Shown here: in pieces, positions 43,452 to 51,966 of the stretch
How positions within the stretch are numbered: the first letter of the stretch is position 1
Layout: the number at the start of each line of letters is the position of its first letter
From: RPQJ01 sp963778185
GTDB taxonomy: Bacteria > Pseudomonadota > Gammaproteobacteria > Steroidobacterales > Steroidobacteraceae
NCBI GenBank assembly: GCA_963778185.1
Contig: CAVZTF010000004.1
Coordinates: 310,001-374,000 of the forward strand
Length of the DNA: 64,000 bases
Direction: 5' to 3'
Program-made: the position numbers and the translations under genes
The notes under the pieces: model-generated
Told to the model about the DNA's origin: nothing
The model's input: only the letters and a program-made list of their open reading frames with translations
Databases searched by the model: none

Positions 43452-44494
43452 CCAAGCCAATCCTGATCGTCGGGGGCGGGCCCGCCGGCCTTGCGGCCGC
43501 GCATGCGCTCGCGCGTGTTGGCCAGCCGAGCGTGCTGGTGGAGAAGGAGGGCCGCCTCGGCGGCGCGCCCATCCTCACGGGCTATGCCAAGCTCGTGCCG
43601 AGCGGCGAGTGGGCGAAGGACGCGATCGGCGGCATGGTCGATCGCGTCGTCGGCGACCCGCTGGTCGAGGTGCACCCGGGCGCGAAGGTGACCTCGTTCT
43701 CGGGCAGCCCCGGGTCGTTCGCCGTGGAGATCTCCGACGGCCGCAAGGCCGAAGTGGGCGCCGCGATCCTCGCCACCGGCTTCACGCACTTCGACTCGGT
43801 GAACAAGCCCGAGTGGGGCTTCGGCACCTTCCCGGACGTCGTCACGACCTCGCAGGTCGAGCAGATGATCTCCTCGGGCAAGGGTGTGCGCTGCCCGTCC
43901 GACGGCAGGAAGCCGAAGCGCGTCGCGATCCTGCTCTGCGTGGGTTCGCGCGACCGGCAGATCGGCCGCGAGTGGTGCTCGAAGATCTGCTGCACCGTCT
44001 CCGCGAACCTCGCGATGGAGATCCGCGAGGAGCTGCCGGACTGCCACGTGTACATCTACTACATGGACATCCGCACCTTCGGCTTGTACGAGACCAAGTA
44101 CTACTGGAAGAGCCAGGAGGAGTTCAAGGTCAAGTACATCAAGGCGCGCATCGCCGAGGTCACTTCGAACGGCGAGCAGCTGGTGGTGAAGGGCGAGGAC
44201 ACGCTGGTCAAGCGTCCCATCACGATTCCCTTCGACATGGTGGTGCACGCCATCGGCATGGACCCGAACCTCGAGAACCCGTCGATCGCAACCACCTTCG
44301 GCGTCACGCTCGAGCCGCACGGCTTCGTGGGTCGCGGCAACTCCTACGGCAACACGGCCGAGACCTCGCGTCCGGGCGTGTTCGTCGCCGGGGCCGCCAC
44401 CGGACCCGAGACGATCGACGACTCGATCGCGCAGGGACACGCCGCGGCGCTTGCGGCCCTCGGGTTCCTGCAGCCGCAGCGCGCCAGCGCCTGA
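43448..44494 (+). CDS. shdrA: sHdrA flavoprotein subunit
   Basis: 348 residues. The N terminus MTKPILIVGGGPAGLAAAHAL is a GxGxxG FAD-binding motif, and CVGSRDRQIGREWCSKICC near 160 holds the cysteines for the characteristic iron-sulfur cluster of sulfur-oxidiser HdrA. ATRPGVFVAGAATGPE-type ending (SRPGVFVAGAATGPETIDD) closes the FAD domain. It is the short sHdrA form, not the larger methanogen HdrA. It should shuttle electrons to NAD or another carrier. Frame intact. Confidence 0.92.
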   Translation: MTKPILIVGGGPAGLAAAHALARVGQPSVLVEKEGRLGGAPILTGYAKLVPSGEWAKDAIGGMVDRVVGDPLVEVHPGAKVTSFSGSPGSFAVEISDGRKAEVGAAILATGFTHFDSVNKPEWGFGTFPDVVTTSQVEQMISSGKGVRCPSDGRKPKRVAILLCVGSRDRQIGREWCSKICCTVSANLAMEIREELPDCHVYIYYMDIRTFGLYETKYYWKSQEEFKVKYIKARIAEVTSNGEQLVVKGEDTLVKRPITIPFDMVVHAIGMDPNLENPSIATTFGVTLEPHGFVGRGNSYGNTAETSRPGVFVAGAATGPETIDDSIAQGHAAALAALGFLQPQRASA

Positions 44495-44505
44495 GACCGC
44501 GCCAG

Positions 44506-45378
44506 ATGTTCGGCAGGTCGCGAAAAGACAGCGTTCCCGTGTCGCCGGCGCGCCCGCAGCTCGACCTGAGCGGTCCGCGGCTACGCCGGGCGCTCGAGGC
44601 GCTGGTGGCCGGCGCCGATACGCACGGCGGCATCGAGCGCTACATGGATGCGCTCAAGCTCAAGTCCGCCGTGTTCCGCGAGGCGCTCGGCAACGCGACC
44701 GGCGACGGGCGATTCGCCATCGAGTCGTTCCGGCCGCTGTGCGCGTTCATGCCCACCGTGCGGCGGCGCGTGGTGCCCTGGCTCGAGCAGCCGGCCTACG
44801 GCCGACTGCGCGCCGCGCTCGAGGACCTGCTCGAGCCGACCGGCGACACGTCCGGGACCGACGAGCGCATCCGCCGCTTCTGCGCGGTCTTCCCGCAGGA
44901 CGACTCGCACCGCTGGACGCGCGACCTGGCGGCCGAGCTGCTGCACAACCTCGACCCCGAGCGCTACCCGCTCATGACGCGCTGGGTGTGGGACGCGGAG
45001 GCCAACACCGGCGTGCTTCGCGAGGTCTGGCACGGCCCGGACGTCGACCACACCAGCATCCGCGCGGGCGACGACTACGAGACCTTCCTGGTGCTGCGCG
45101 AGGAGCTCGCGCAGTTCCTCACGGCGCAGGGCGTCTTCCGCGACACCGCGCAGATGGTCGACATGCTGTGCGCGCAGGTGTACGCGCAGTACATCTGCGA
45201 GCAGGGCGGCAGTTACCTGCGCGCCGACTTCTCCGCCCCCGAGGATCCGATGCAGCACACGCGCCGGCTGCTCGGGCTCGACGGCGTCCGCGCCGCGGAT
45301 GGACGCGCACGATTTGCGGCCATCGACGGCGAGGCCCGCGAGGCCTTCGCCCAGGCGGCACCACGAACCCTCGAGTGA
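44506..45378 (+). CDS. Conserved hypothetical protein of the sHdr operon
   Basis: 290 residues, always-in-place 'hyp' gene between hdrA and hdrC2 in shdr operons. It is helical and soluble (LRRALEALVAGADTHGGIERYMDALKLK, RWTRDLAAELLHNLDPERYPL), with two or three cysteines (LCAFMP, RFCAVFP, MLCAQVYAQYICEQGG) and no cluster motif. Conserved position implies a role in assembly or activity of the complex. No enzyme family is recognised. Confidence 0.78.
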   Translation: MFGRSRKDSVPVSPARPQLDLSGPRLRRALEALVAGADTHGGIERYMDALKLKSAVFREALGNATGDGRFAIESFRPLCAFMPTVRRRVVPWLEQPAYGRLRAALEDLLEPTGDTSGTDERIRRFCAVFPQDDSHRWTRDLAAELLHNLDPERYPLMTRWVWDAEANTGVLREVWHGPDVDHTSIRAGDDYETFLVLREELAQFLTAQGVFRDTAQMVDMLCAQVYAQYICEQGGSYLRADFSAPEDPMQHTRRLLGLDGVRAADGRARFAAIDGEAREAFAQAAPRTLE

Positions 45379-45390
45379 CGAGGCAAGGCA

Positions 45391-46185
45391 ATGCCCATAC
45401 ATGAAGTGTCGCTGATCCGCCCGGAGAACCTGCAGTCGCACGACCAGCTGGTGATGGACGGCGTGGACGTCTCCGGGCACTGGAGCACGTTCATCCAGTC
45501 CCGGGTCGTCACGGACTACAACGAGGCGATGCAGGAGGAGATCGCGGCCCTGCCGGGCGGCCAGCACGTGCACCGCTGCTGGCAGTGCGGTTCGTGCACC
45601 AATTCCTGCACGGTCAACGCGCTCAACGCGGATTTCAATCCGCGCCACTGGATTTACCTGATCCGCATCGGCATGGAGTCGGAGATCCTGCGCGACAAGG
45701 ACATCATCTGGCAGTGCGTGTCGTGCAACAAGTGCACCTACGCCTGCCCGCGCGACGTCGTGCCCGAGGGCGTGATGAAGGCGCTGTCGCACTGGCTCGA
45801 GCTCAAGGGCCACGTGCCGAAGTCACCCTCGATGGTGTTCGACGAGGTCTTCTCCGAGCAGGTGTTCCAGCGCGGCAAGATCGAGGAAGGCCGCGTGATG
45901 CAGCGCTTCTTCAAGCGCACCGGTCAGAGCCTGACGCAGGAATGGCTGGTGGAGCTGGTGAAGCGGATGCTGCGCCACCTGCCGGTCGGCATGCTCGCCA
46001 AGCTCGGCCTCGCCACGCTCGTGGCGCCGCGCACCAGCGGGTGGGCGGGCGCGCGCGCCGCGATCGGCGAATACGTGCACGAACAGGAGCACAAGCGGCG
46101 GCGCGCGCTCGGGCTCGACGGCCTGATCGACGCGGCGCAGCGCGATGCCGGGCCGGTCGCGGCAGGCGAGGGGGCGAGGTCATGA
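45391..46185 (+). CDS. shdrC2: sHdrC2 iron-sulfur subunit
   Basis: 264 residues. [4Fe-4S] motifs at C63-x2-C66-x2-C69-x3-C73 (CWQCGSCTNSC) and C109-x2-C112-x2-C115-x3-C119 (CVSCNKCTYACP). The C-terminal helical part ends with a basic segment (HEQEHKRRRALGLDGL). It partners sHdrB2 in the second HdrBC module of the complex. ATGA overlap with hdrB2. Frame intact. Confidence 0.92.
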   Translation: MPIHEVSLIRPENLQSHDQLVMDGVDVSGHWSTFIQSRVVTDYNEAMQEEIAALPGGQHVHRCWQCGSCTNSCTVNALNADFNPRHWIYLIRIGMESEILRDKDIIWQCVSCNKCTYACPRDVVPEGVMKALSHWLELKGHVPKSPSMVFDEVFSEQVFQRGKIEEGRVMQRFFKRTGQSLTQEWLVELVKRMLRHLPVGMLAKLGLATLVAPRTSGWAGARAAIGEYVHEQEHKRRRALGLDGLIDAAQRDAGPVAAGEGARS

Positions 46186-47117
46186 GCACGACGAAGGACA
46201 AGTACCAGAAGGTCGCCTACTACCCGGGCTGCGCGCTCGAGGGCACGGCGCACTCCTACAACCGCTCGACGCAGGCGCTCGGCAAGGCGCTCGGGCTCGA
46301 GCTCGTCGAGGTGGACAACTGGAACTGCTGCGGCGCGATGGAAGTGAAGAACATCGACCCGCAGCTGCAGACCTACCTGTCCTCGCGCGTGATGGCCACC
46401 GCGGCGTCCGAGATGAAGATGGACGTGGTGATGGCTCCCTGCAACGGCTGCTACCACAACCTGAAGAAGGCCGAGTACGATCTCGCCCACGACCCGCAGA
46501 GCGTCGAAGTGGTCGATCGCCTGTCGCAGAAGGCCGGACACGCCACCTACCAGGCCGGGCAGGTCGAGACCATCCACGCGCTCGACTGGATCAAGCACGG
46601 CATCGGCGAGGAGGGGCTCAAGCAACGCCTGCGCGGTTCGCTCAATGGGCTCAAGGTCGCCAACTACTACGGCTGCATGTACACGCGGCCGCGGCACATC
46701 TTCCCGGAGAAGGACCAGGGTCCGGGCAGCGAGTCGACCTCCAGGCCGCACTTCATGGACGACCTGCTCGCGGCCGCCGGCGCCGTGAACGTCGAGTTCC
46801 CGCTCAAGACGGCCTGCTGCGGCGGAGCGCACACGCTTTCCGACAGCGACACCTCGACCAAGCTGGTGCTGAACATCCTGCGCGCGGCCGAGGCCGCGGG
46901 GGCCGAGGTCATCGCGACGGAGTGCCCGACCTGCCATTCCGGCCTCGAGATGCACCAGGTGCGCGCCGAGAAGAAGTTCGGCCAGGCGACGACGGTGAAG
47001 ATCGTCTATTTCACGCAGCTGCTCGGCCTCGCGCTGGGCTTGAAGCCCCGGCAGCTCGGCGTGCACGAGAACGTTTCCGATTCGCTCGGGTTCCTCAAGG
47101 AGAAGGGAATCGCGTGA
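46182..47117 (+). CDS. shdrB2: sHdrB2 CCG-domain subunit
   Basis: 311 residues. The first CCG motif is canonical: C17-x31-C49-C50-x36-C87-x2-C90 (YYPGCALEG, WNCCGAME, APCNGCYHNL). The second reads YYGCMYTRP, KTACCGGAHTL and ECPTCHSGLE. Both modules thus look able to bind non-cubane clusters. It is the second catalytic-type HdrB of sHdr. Its stop overlaps the GTG of the next gene. Confidence 0.92.
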   Translation: MSTTKDKYQKVAYYPGCALEGTAHSYNRSTQALGKALGLELVEVDNWNCCGAMEVKNIDPQLQTYLSSRVMATAASEMKMDVVMAPCNGCYHNLKKAEYDLAHDPQSVEVVDRLSQKAGHATYQAGQVETIHALDWIKHGIGEEGLKQRLRGSLNGLKVANYYGCMYTRPRHIFPEKDQGPGSESTSRPHFMDDLLAAAGAVNVEFPLKTACCGGAHTLSDSDTSTKLVLNILRAAEAAGAEVIATECPTCHSGLEMHQVRAEKKFGQATTVKIVYFTQLLGLALGLKPRQLGVHENVSDSLGFLKEKGIA

Positions 47118-47551
47118 GGCCCCTGGCCGACATCGAGCGGCGGCTCGCCGAGATCGAGTCGGGCGTCGCCGGGCAGGGGACCGCCGCCGCGGCCGAACTG
47201 CTCGCGCTGGGCGAGGAGGTGCTCGAGCACTGGGTGACCGCCAAGGGTCTCGCGCCCACGCGCGAGGCGCGCGAAGGCTTCCGCCTGCTGGCCCTGCACC
47301 GTCAGGGCTGCACGGACGACGCGAGTTTCAACGCGTGCCGGGAAACCTGCCGCGAACTCGTCTACCATTACAACCTGGTCACCCTGGATCCGCAGTGCCC
47401 CGAGACGGCGCAACGGATCATCATGATGACCCTGGTCGCCAACCACCTGTTTCTTTTCGTGGCCGGCAAGATGCAGGTCGCGACGCTCGGCGATTTCTGC
47501 TGCGCGTCGCGCCCGTTGCGCCAGGACGCCGTGCCGCAGGACAAGGCCTGA
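47114..47551 (+). CDS. Conserved hypothetical protein before lbpA
   Basis: 145 residues from GTG 47114. The protein is helical (LADIERRLAEIESGVAGQG) and cysteine-containing, with HRQGCTDDASFNACRETCRELVYHYN, DPQCPE and GDFCCASRPL. Cysteine number suggests a metal or redox site. Homologues occur at this place in other shdr operons, but the function is not established. It is coupled upstream to hdrB2 and lies 13 bp before lbpA. Confidence 0.7.
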   Translation: MRPLADIERRLAEIESGVAGQGTAAAAELLALGEEVLEHWVTAKGLAPTREAREGFRLLALHRQGCTDDASFNACRETCRELVYHYNLVTLDPQCPETAQRIIMMTLVANHLFLFVAGKMQVATLGDFCCASRPLRQDAVPQDKA

Positions 47552-47564
47552 GGAGACGATAGAC

Positions 47565-48005
47565 ATGCCTACTGTGAAGGGTTGCAACCTCCCGGACGAC
47601 CTCCTGTACGACGTCGAGAACCAGATCTGGTTCAAGGAACTGGGCGACGGCACGGTCAAGGTCGGGATGACCGCGGTGGCCACGGCCATGGCCGGTCGGC
47701 TGGTCGCGTTCACGCCCAAGGGCGTCGGCAAGGACGTGAAGGCAGGCAAGTCCTGCGCCACCGTCGAGTCCGGCAAGTGGGTGGGTCCTGCCAAGGTCGC
47801 TGCGGCCGGCGCGGTCGTGGCCGTGAACGAGGCCGTGGTGGCCACCCCGAGCATGGCGAACGACGACCCGTACGGCGAGGGCTGGCTGATCGTGCTCAAG
47901 CCCGAGGACTGGGACAGCGTGAAGCCCGTCCTCATCCCGGGCAGTCAGGTGGCCGGCCCCTACGAGGCGAAGATGAACGCGGACGGGTTTGCCGGATGCG
48001 CGTGA
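47565..48005 (+). CDS. lbpA: Lipoate-binding protein LbpA
   Basis: 146 residues, GcvH-like. The lipoylated lysine is K71 in ATVESGKWVGPAK, with the ESGKW motif typical of sulfur-oxidation LbpA rather than glycine-cleavage GcvH. N terminus GCNLPDDLLYDVENQIWF is also LbpA-like. LbpA carries sulfur intermediates on its lipoyl arm between sHdr subunits. It is made by the ligase and LipS pair encoded upstream. The regulator start overlaps its last codons. Confidence 0.93.
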   Translation: MPTVKGCNLPDDLLYDVENQIWFKELGDGTVKVGMTAVATAMAGRLVAFTPKGVGKDVKAGKSCATVESGKWVGPAKVAAAGAVVAVNEAVVATPSMANDDPYGEGWLIVLKPEDWDSVKPVLIPGSQVAGPYEAKMNADGFAGCA

Positions 48006-48355
48006 GTGCACGGTCGGGCTCCGTGGCCGCCCCCAAGCCGGCCGCCGTGATCAGTCAGGTCGATCTCAAGAAGCTCGAGAAGAACGCCGACAAGGCCTGC
48101 GACCTGCTGGGCGCCATGGCCAACCGCTCGCGCCTGATGATCATGTGCCAGCTCGCCGGCGGCGAGAAGTCGGTGAGCGAGCTGCAGCCGCTCATCGGCC
48201 TGAGCCAGTCCGCGCTCTCGCAGCACCTGGCCGTCCTGCGGCGCAAGCGCCTCGTGCGCACGCGGCGCGACGGCCAGTCGATCTTCTACTCGCTCACGAG
48301 CGGTGAGGCGGCCTCGATCATGCACACGCTGCACGAGCAGTTCTGCAAGCGCTAG
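47996..48355 (+). CDS. shdrR: ArsR-family sulfur-responsive regulator sHdrR
   Basis: 119 residues from ATG 47996, inside the end of lbpA. Winged helix: GAMANRSRLMIMCQLAGGEKSV, SQSALSQHLAVLRRKRLVRTRRDG. C51 and C117 are placed like the two conserved cysteines reported for sHdrR, which responds to sulfane sulfur by disulfide or polysulfide bridging. A third cysteine, C35, is present. Candidate operators are the ATTAG dyad at 40855 and the TTAGC repeats at 35498. As the last gene it would form an autoregulated operon. Confidence 0.85.
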   Translation: MRVSARSGSVAAPKPAAVISQVDLKKLEKNADKACDLLGAMANRSRLMIMCQLAGGEKSVSELQPLIGLSQSALSQHLAVLRRKRLVRTRRDGQSIFYSLTSGEAASIMHTLHEQFCKR

Positions 48356-48362
48356 ACAGGGT

Positions 48363-48378
48363 GAATGTCCCCTATTTA
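48363..48378 (+). repeat. Fragment of the 15.7-kb hairpin element
   Basis: GAATGTCCCCTATTTA is identical to 15705-15720 inside the large hairpin. Here only this arm is seen, directly after the sHdrR gene. It may be a remnant of the same element. Confidence 0.7.
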
Positions 48379-48845
48379 GTCGCGAGTTTCGGGATGTCCG
48401 CAGCCCTGATCTCCACGGCGCGCCCGAAGCCGCCGACGTAGAGGCCCCGCTGCAATTCCAGCCGGTAGAGCGTGAAGTCGGCGAGCCTGAAGGTAATGCG
48501 GCTGTCCGGGAACCGCTCCAGGTACCGGGTGCGGCCTTGCTCCCACGCCTCGCTGCCGCGTTCGAGCGGCTGGACCACGCACTCGAACGTCGCTCGCTTC
48601 AACTGCAGCGGATCCTTCTCCGGTCCATCCTGCTCGTGCAGCAGCACGCCCACCCTGGTGTCGGGCGCGAGTCCCTGAGTGTGCTTCGACATGCGCGACG
48701 CATGGATCATCACACCCGCGTACTGCGGCAGCACCACGAACGGCAGCAGCCCGGCGTACGGCGAGCCGTCCGCGATCACCGCCAGCGACAGCACCCGCTG
48801 GCCGTCGAGCAGGTCCCGGATCGCCTTCGCGGTGGATTTAAGCAT
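48372..48845 (-). CDS. Pyridoxamine-phosphate-oxidase-fold (HugZ-like) protein
   Basis: 157 residues from ATG 48845, as the in-frame extension to 48878 is unlike the family. The split-barrel FMN/heme fold is seen in IRDLLDGQRVLSLAVIADGSPYAGLLPFVV and MIHASRMSKHTQGLAPDTRVGVLLHE. Such proteins bind FMN, F420 or heme; a heme-related role is only a family suggestion. It converges on shdrR and its final bases lie in the repeat fragment at 48363. No partner gene is evident. Confidence 0.72.
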   Translation of the reverse strand: MLKSTAKAIRDLLDGQRVLSLAVIADGSPYAGLLPFVVLPQYAGVMIHASRMSKHTQGLAPDTRVGVLLHEQDGPEKDPLQLKRATFECVVQPLERGSEAWEQGRTRYLERFPDSRITFRLADFTLYRLELQRGLYVGGFGRAVEIRAADIPKLATK

Positions 48846-49001
48846 CGGCAGATCCTGCGCCCGCCCGGGCCCGCGCACAATCCGTGCCCGAGGCCAGCCA
48901 CCCGACGGGCGACGCTGCGGAAACCTCTGGATACACCGACTCGCTGCACGAGGCTAAGCTTCGCCAGTGCGCCCACGAGCGGGCGCGGCACGAGGCAACG
49001 C

Positions 49002-50099
49002 ATGTCCATCTTCAACCTGCAGACGATCCGCGTTCTCGCACCGGCATCGATACTGTTCGGCGCGGCCTGCCTGGCGGCGCCGGTCCAGTCCGCCGACCTC
49101 GAGGCCGGTCGCAAGACGTTCGAAACGGTGTGCGCCGTGTGCCACGGCGTGACGGGCAAGGCTGACCTCGCGAATCCCACGGTGCAGGCGCTCGATCCGC
49201 AGCCGGCCGACCTGTCGGATCCCCTCTTCAACAGCCGCGAGCCGGCCAGCGACTGGCAGGTCGTCGTCACGCACGGCGGCCCGGCGCTCGGCCTCTCGCC
49301 GATCATGCCGGCACAGGGCGCCGCACTCTCCGAGGAGCAGATCCACAACGTCGTCGCCTACGCGAAGACGCTCGCGCCAGGCAGCGAGCAGTACCCGCCG
49401 GGCGAGCTCAACTTCTTCCTGCCCGTGCGCACCAAGAAGGCCTTTCCCGAGGACGAGATCGTCTGGAAGGGACGCGTGGCCGAGCGCGACGACGGCGACA
49501 ACGTGATCCGCAACGTGATCGAGATCGAGAAGCGCTTCGGCAAGCGCTCGATGGGCGTGCTCGAGCTCATCCACGAGGACGACGGAATCGACAGCGAGAT
49601 CAGCAAGGTCGAGGCAGGCGTGAAGACGGTCCTGCGCTGGAGCCTGGAGCAGCGCTCGATCCTGTCCGGCGCGCTGATCGTCGCCGTGCCGACCGACAGC
49701 GAGGAGTCCGAGGAGATCATCCCGTACCTGGCCTATGGCAAGCGGCTCTCCGACCAGTGGATCCTCCAGTCGAGCACGCGGGTCATCGTGCCGGTGGACG
49801 ACACGGACCAGGGCGAGGTCGAGCTCGCCGGCGTCGTGCACTACGAGTGGTATCCACGGGCCCGTGCGATGTTCCCGGCGCTCGAAGTCACGGCCGCCGT
49901 GCCGTTCGATGCCGGCGACGGTGATTCGGTGCAGTGGACCGTGTTGCCCCAGGTCCGCCTCGGCCTCACGCGCGGCGGCCACGTAGCGCTAAATTTCGGC
50001 GTCGAGCTGCCGCTGAGCGACCAGTCCTACGACACCCGCTACCACCTGAACGTGCTGTGGGACTTCGCGGACGGCAGCCTGTTCAAGGGCTGGAAGTAG
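49002..50099 (+). CDS. Cytochrome c fused to a beta-barrel-like domain
   Basis: 365 residues. A signal peptide (VLAPASILFGAACLAAPVQSA) is followed by a class I cytochrome c (heme site CAVCH at 44-48, likely Met ligand in SPIMPAQG near 105). From about 150 the protein becomes a series of amphipathic beta strands (SILSGALIVAVPTDS, WILQSSTRVIVPVDD, HVALNFGVELPLSDQ) ending in WDFADGSLFKGWK, as in outer-membrane-type barrels. Such fusions could place heme at the outer membrane. No family name is certain. 156 bp precede it with no clear promoter. Confidence 0.72.
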   Translation: MSIFNLQTIRVLAPASILFGAACLAAPVQSADLEAGRKTFETVCAVCHGVTGKADLANPTVQALDPQPADLSDPLFNSREPASDWQVVVTHGGPALGLSPIMPAQGAALSEEQIHNVVAYAKTLAPGSEQYPPGELNFFLPVRTKKAFPEDEIVWKGRVAERDDGDNVIRNVIEIEKRFGKRSMGVLELIHEDDGIDSEISKVEAGVKTVLRWSLEQRSILSGALIVAVPTDSEESEEIIPYLAYGKRLSDQWILQSSTRVIVPVDDTDQGEVELAGVVHYEWYPRARAMFPALEVTAAVPFDAGDGDSVQWTVLPQVRLGLTRGGHVALNFGVELPLSDQSYDTRYHLNVLWDFADGSLFKGWK

Positions 50100-51368
50100 T
50101 CACCGCGTCAGGCGGTACATCAGCAGCGCCGCGCGCTTGGTGAGCATGGGCAGCGAGGCGAGGTCGACGTACTCGCCCGGCGCGTGGTCCTGGTCGCCCA
50201 TCGCGCCGAGGCCATCGAGGCACGCCAGCCGCGGCCCGTCGCAGACGAACGAGATGTCGCCAGCGCCGCGTTCCGCCGGATCCTGGGCGCGGATCGCCCC
50301 TGCGCCGAGATCCCGGCTCACGTCGTCGAGCACGGAGAGCACCGCGCGATTGGCATCCGTCGGCGCCATGGCTGGATACTCCTGGTCCATCTCGAGCGTC
50401 GCCGACGTCCGCGGCAGGCTGTCGGCGACGATTGCCGCCATCCTCGCGCGTGCGGAGTCGAACTGCGCCTGCGACAGGTAGCGGACGTCGCCCTCCACGC
50501 GCACCTCGCGCGGGATGACGTTGGTCTTGCCGAGCGCGGCGCCGGCCTTGCGCTCGCCGTCGTAGTTGACGTCGGTGCCGCCCACGATCACGGACGGGTT
50601 GTAGGTGAGGTTCGGCTCGCGCAGTTCCTCGCGAAAGCGGTCGAGGATGCGCGCGGCCTCGAAGATGGCGCCATAGCCGCGCTCCTCGCGGAAGATCCCG
50701 GACGAATGAGCCTGCTCGCCCTTGACGTGCAGGCGCCAGAAGCCGATGCCGCGTCGCCCGATGACGGCCACCCCGGGCGAGGAACCCTCGAAGGCCAGTG
50801 CGACGTCGCTGGCGCGGGCGGCGTCGATGAGCGGCTGGCGGCTCAACAGCGGCAGCGCGCCCGGGTCTTCCTCGTCGCCCGTGAACACCACGGTGATCCG
50901 CCGATCCTCCAGTGCGCCCGCCGCGTGCAGCGCGCGCAAGGCCTCCACGACGACGAGGTTGCCTCCCTTCATGTCCGAAGCGCCGGTTCCGTAGCCGCGA
51001 TCGCCTTCGCGCCGGAACCGTTCGCCCTGCAGCACCGTGTCAAGGTGGCCGATCAGCAGCAGCCGCCGGCCTTTGCCACCGCGACGCTCGGCAACGAAAT
51101 GCCCGGCGCGGCCGACTTCGGCCGGCAGCTCCACCCAGCGCGTCTCGAATCCGAGCGGCGCGAGTTCGCGCGCGTAGATCGCTCCGGCCTTGCGTACGCC
51201 CGCGTGATTCTCGGTGGCGCTCGCGGTATCCACGGTCTCGGCGAGCAGCGCGACGGACGCTTCCTGCCGCGCGTCGATCGCACGGACGATGCGCCGCTCG
51301 GCGGACGAGAGCGCCACTGCTGGCCCGGCCACGGACAGCAACACGAGGAACAGGGCGAGTCGTTGCAT
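50100..51368 (-). CDS. Secreted M20-family metallopeptidase
   Basis: 422 residues from ATG 51368; the frame extends 13 codons upstream. A signal peptide (LALFLVLLSVAGPAVA) directs export. M20 zinc site: LLLIGHLDTVL near 105, GASDMKGGN near 130, catalytic GDEEDPG near 162, and a dimerisation domain in the middle. It resembles carboxypeptidase G2-type enzymes, which release C-terminal glutamate from folate-like or peptide substrates. The stop follows the cytochrome gene tail directly in convergent orientation. Confidence 0.88.
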   Translation of the reverse strand: MQRLALFLVLLSVAGPAVALSSAERRIVRAIDARQEASVALLAETVDTASATENHAGVRKAGAIYARELAPLGFETRWVELPAEVGRAGHFVAERRGGKGRRLLLIGHLDTVLQGERFRREGDRGYGTGASDMKGGNLVVVEALRALHAAGALEDRRITVVFTGDEEDPGALPLLSRQPLIDAARASDVALAFEGSSPGVAVIGRRGIGFWRLHVKGEQAHSSGIFREERGYGAIFEAARILDRFREELREPNLTYNPSVIVGGTDVNYDGERKAGAALGKTNVIPREVRVEGDVRYLSQAQFDSARARMAAIVADSLPRTSATLEMDQEYPAMAPTDANRAVLSVLDDVSRDLGAGAIRAQDPAERGAGDISFVCDGPRLACLDGLGAMGDQDHAPGEYVDLASLPMLTKRAALLMYRLTR

Positions 51369-51455
51369 GCGGGCACACCTCGAGGGGACAGCGCGGCACG
51401 TTAGCATCCCCGCGGCCGGTGATGAATGGCGGCAGGCCTGCTAGAGTCGCGCGCC

Positions 51456-51953
51456 ATGTACTTCTGTCGCCCTGAGCACTCGTCCGACGCCGCGGCGATC
51501 CGCACGGTCCTCGAGGCCGCCTTTCCGACGCCGGCCGAGGCACGACTCGTGGAAGCGCTGCGGGCCGCAGGCCGGCTGGCGGTGTCGCTGGTCGCGGTCG
51601 ACGGACACTCGACGGTGGGGCACATCGCGTTCAGCCCCGTGACGGCAGGGCCGTCGGTCGGGCTCGGCCTCGCTCCGATGGCCGTGCTGCCCGCGCACCA
51701 GGGGAAAGGTGTCGGGGCGCTGCTGGTCCGCGAAGGCCTGGCGACCTGCGCGGAGCTCGACTGCGGTTTCGTCGTCGTGCTGGGCGACCCGGAATACTAC
51801 GGGCGCTTCGGCTTCGTGCGCGCGTCGGAATCGGGCCTGGACAACGAGTACGGCGCCGACGAAGCGTTCATGGTGATGGAACTGCGCGCCGGCTCGCTGC
51901 CGGCCGGCGGCGCCCTGTTGCGCTACGCGCCGGAGTTCGCGCTGGTGGGCTGA
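51456..51953 (+). CDS. GNAT N-acetyltransferase (YhbS-like)
   Basis: 165 residues from ATG 51456 (an upstream in-frame ATG at 51426 is possible). The acetyl-CoA-binding motif A occurs in GLAPMAVLPAHQGKGVGALLVREGL, and YYGRFGFVRASE matches the C-terminal part of YhbS-type GNATs. It transfers an acetyl group from acetyl-CoA to an unknown amine. It is divergent from the M20 peptidase and converges on the hydrolase gene. Confidence 0.87.
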   Translation: MYFCRPEHSSDAAAIRTVLEAAFPTPAEARLVEALRAAGRLAVSLVAVDGHSTVGHIAFSPVTAGPSVGLGLAPMAVLPAHQGKGVGALLVREGLATCAELDCGFVVVLGDPEYYGRFGFVRASESGLDNEYGADEAFMVMELRAGSLPAGGALLRYAPEFALVG

Positions 51954-51966
51954 GCCGGCCGCAATC

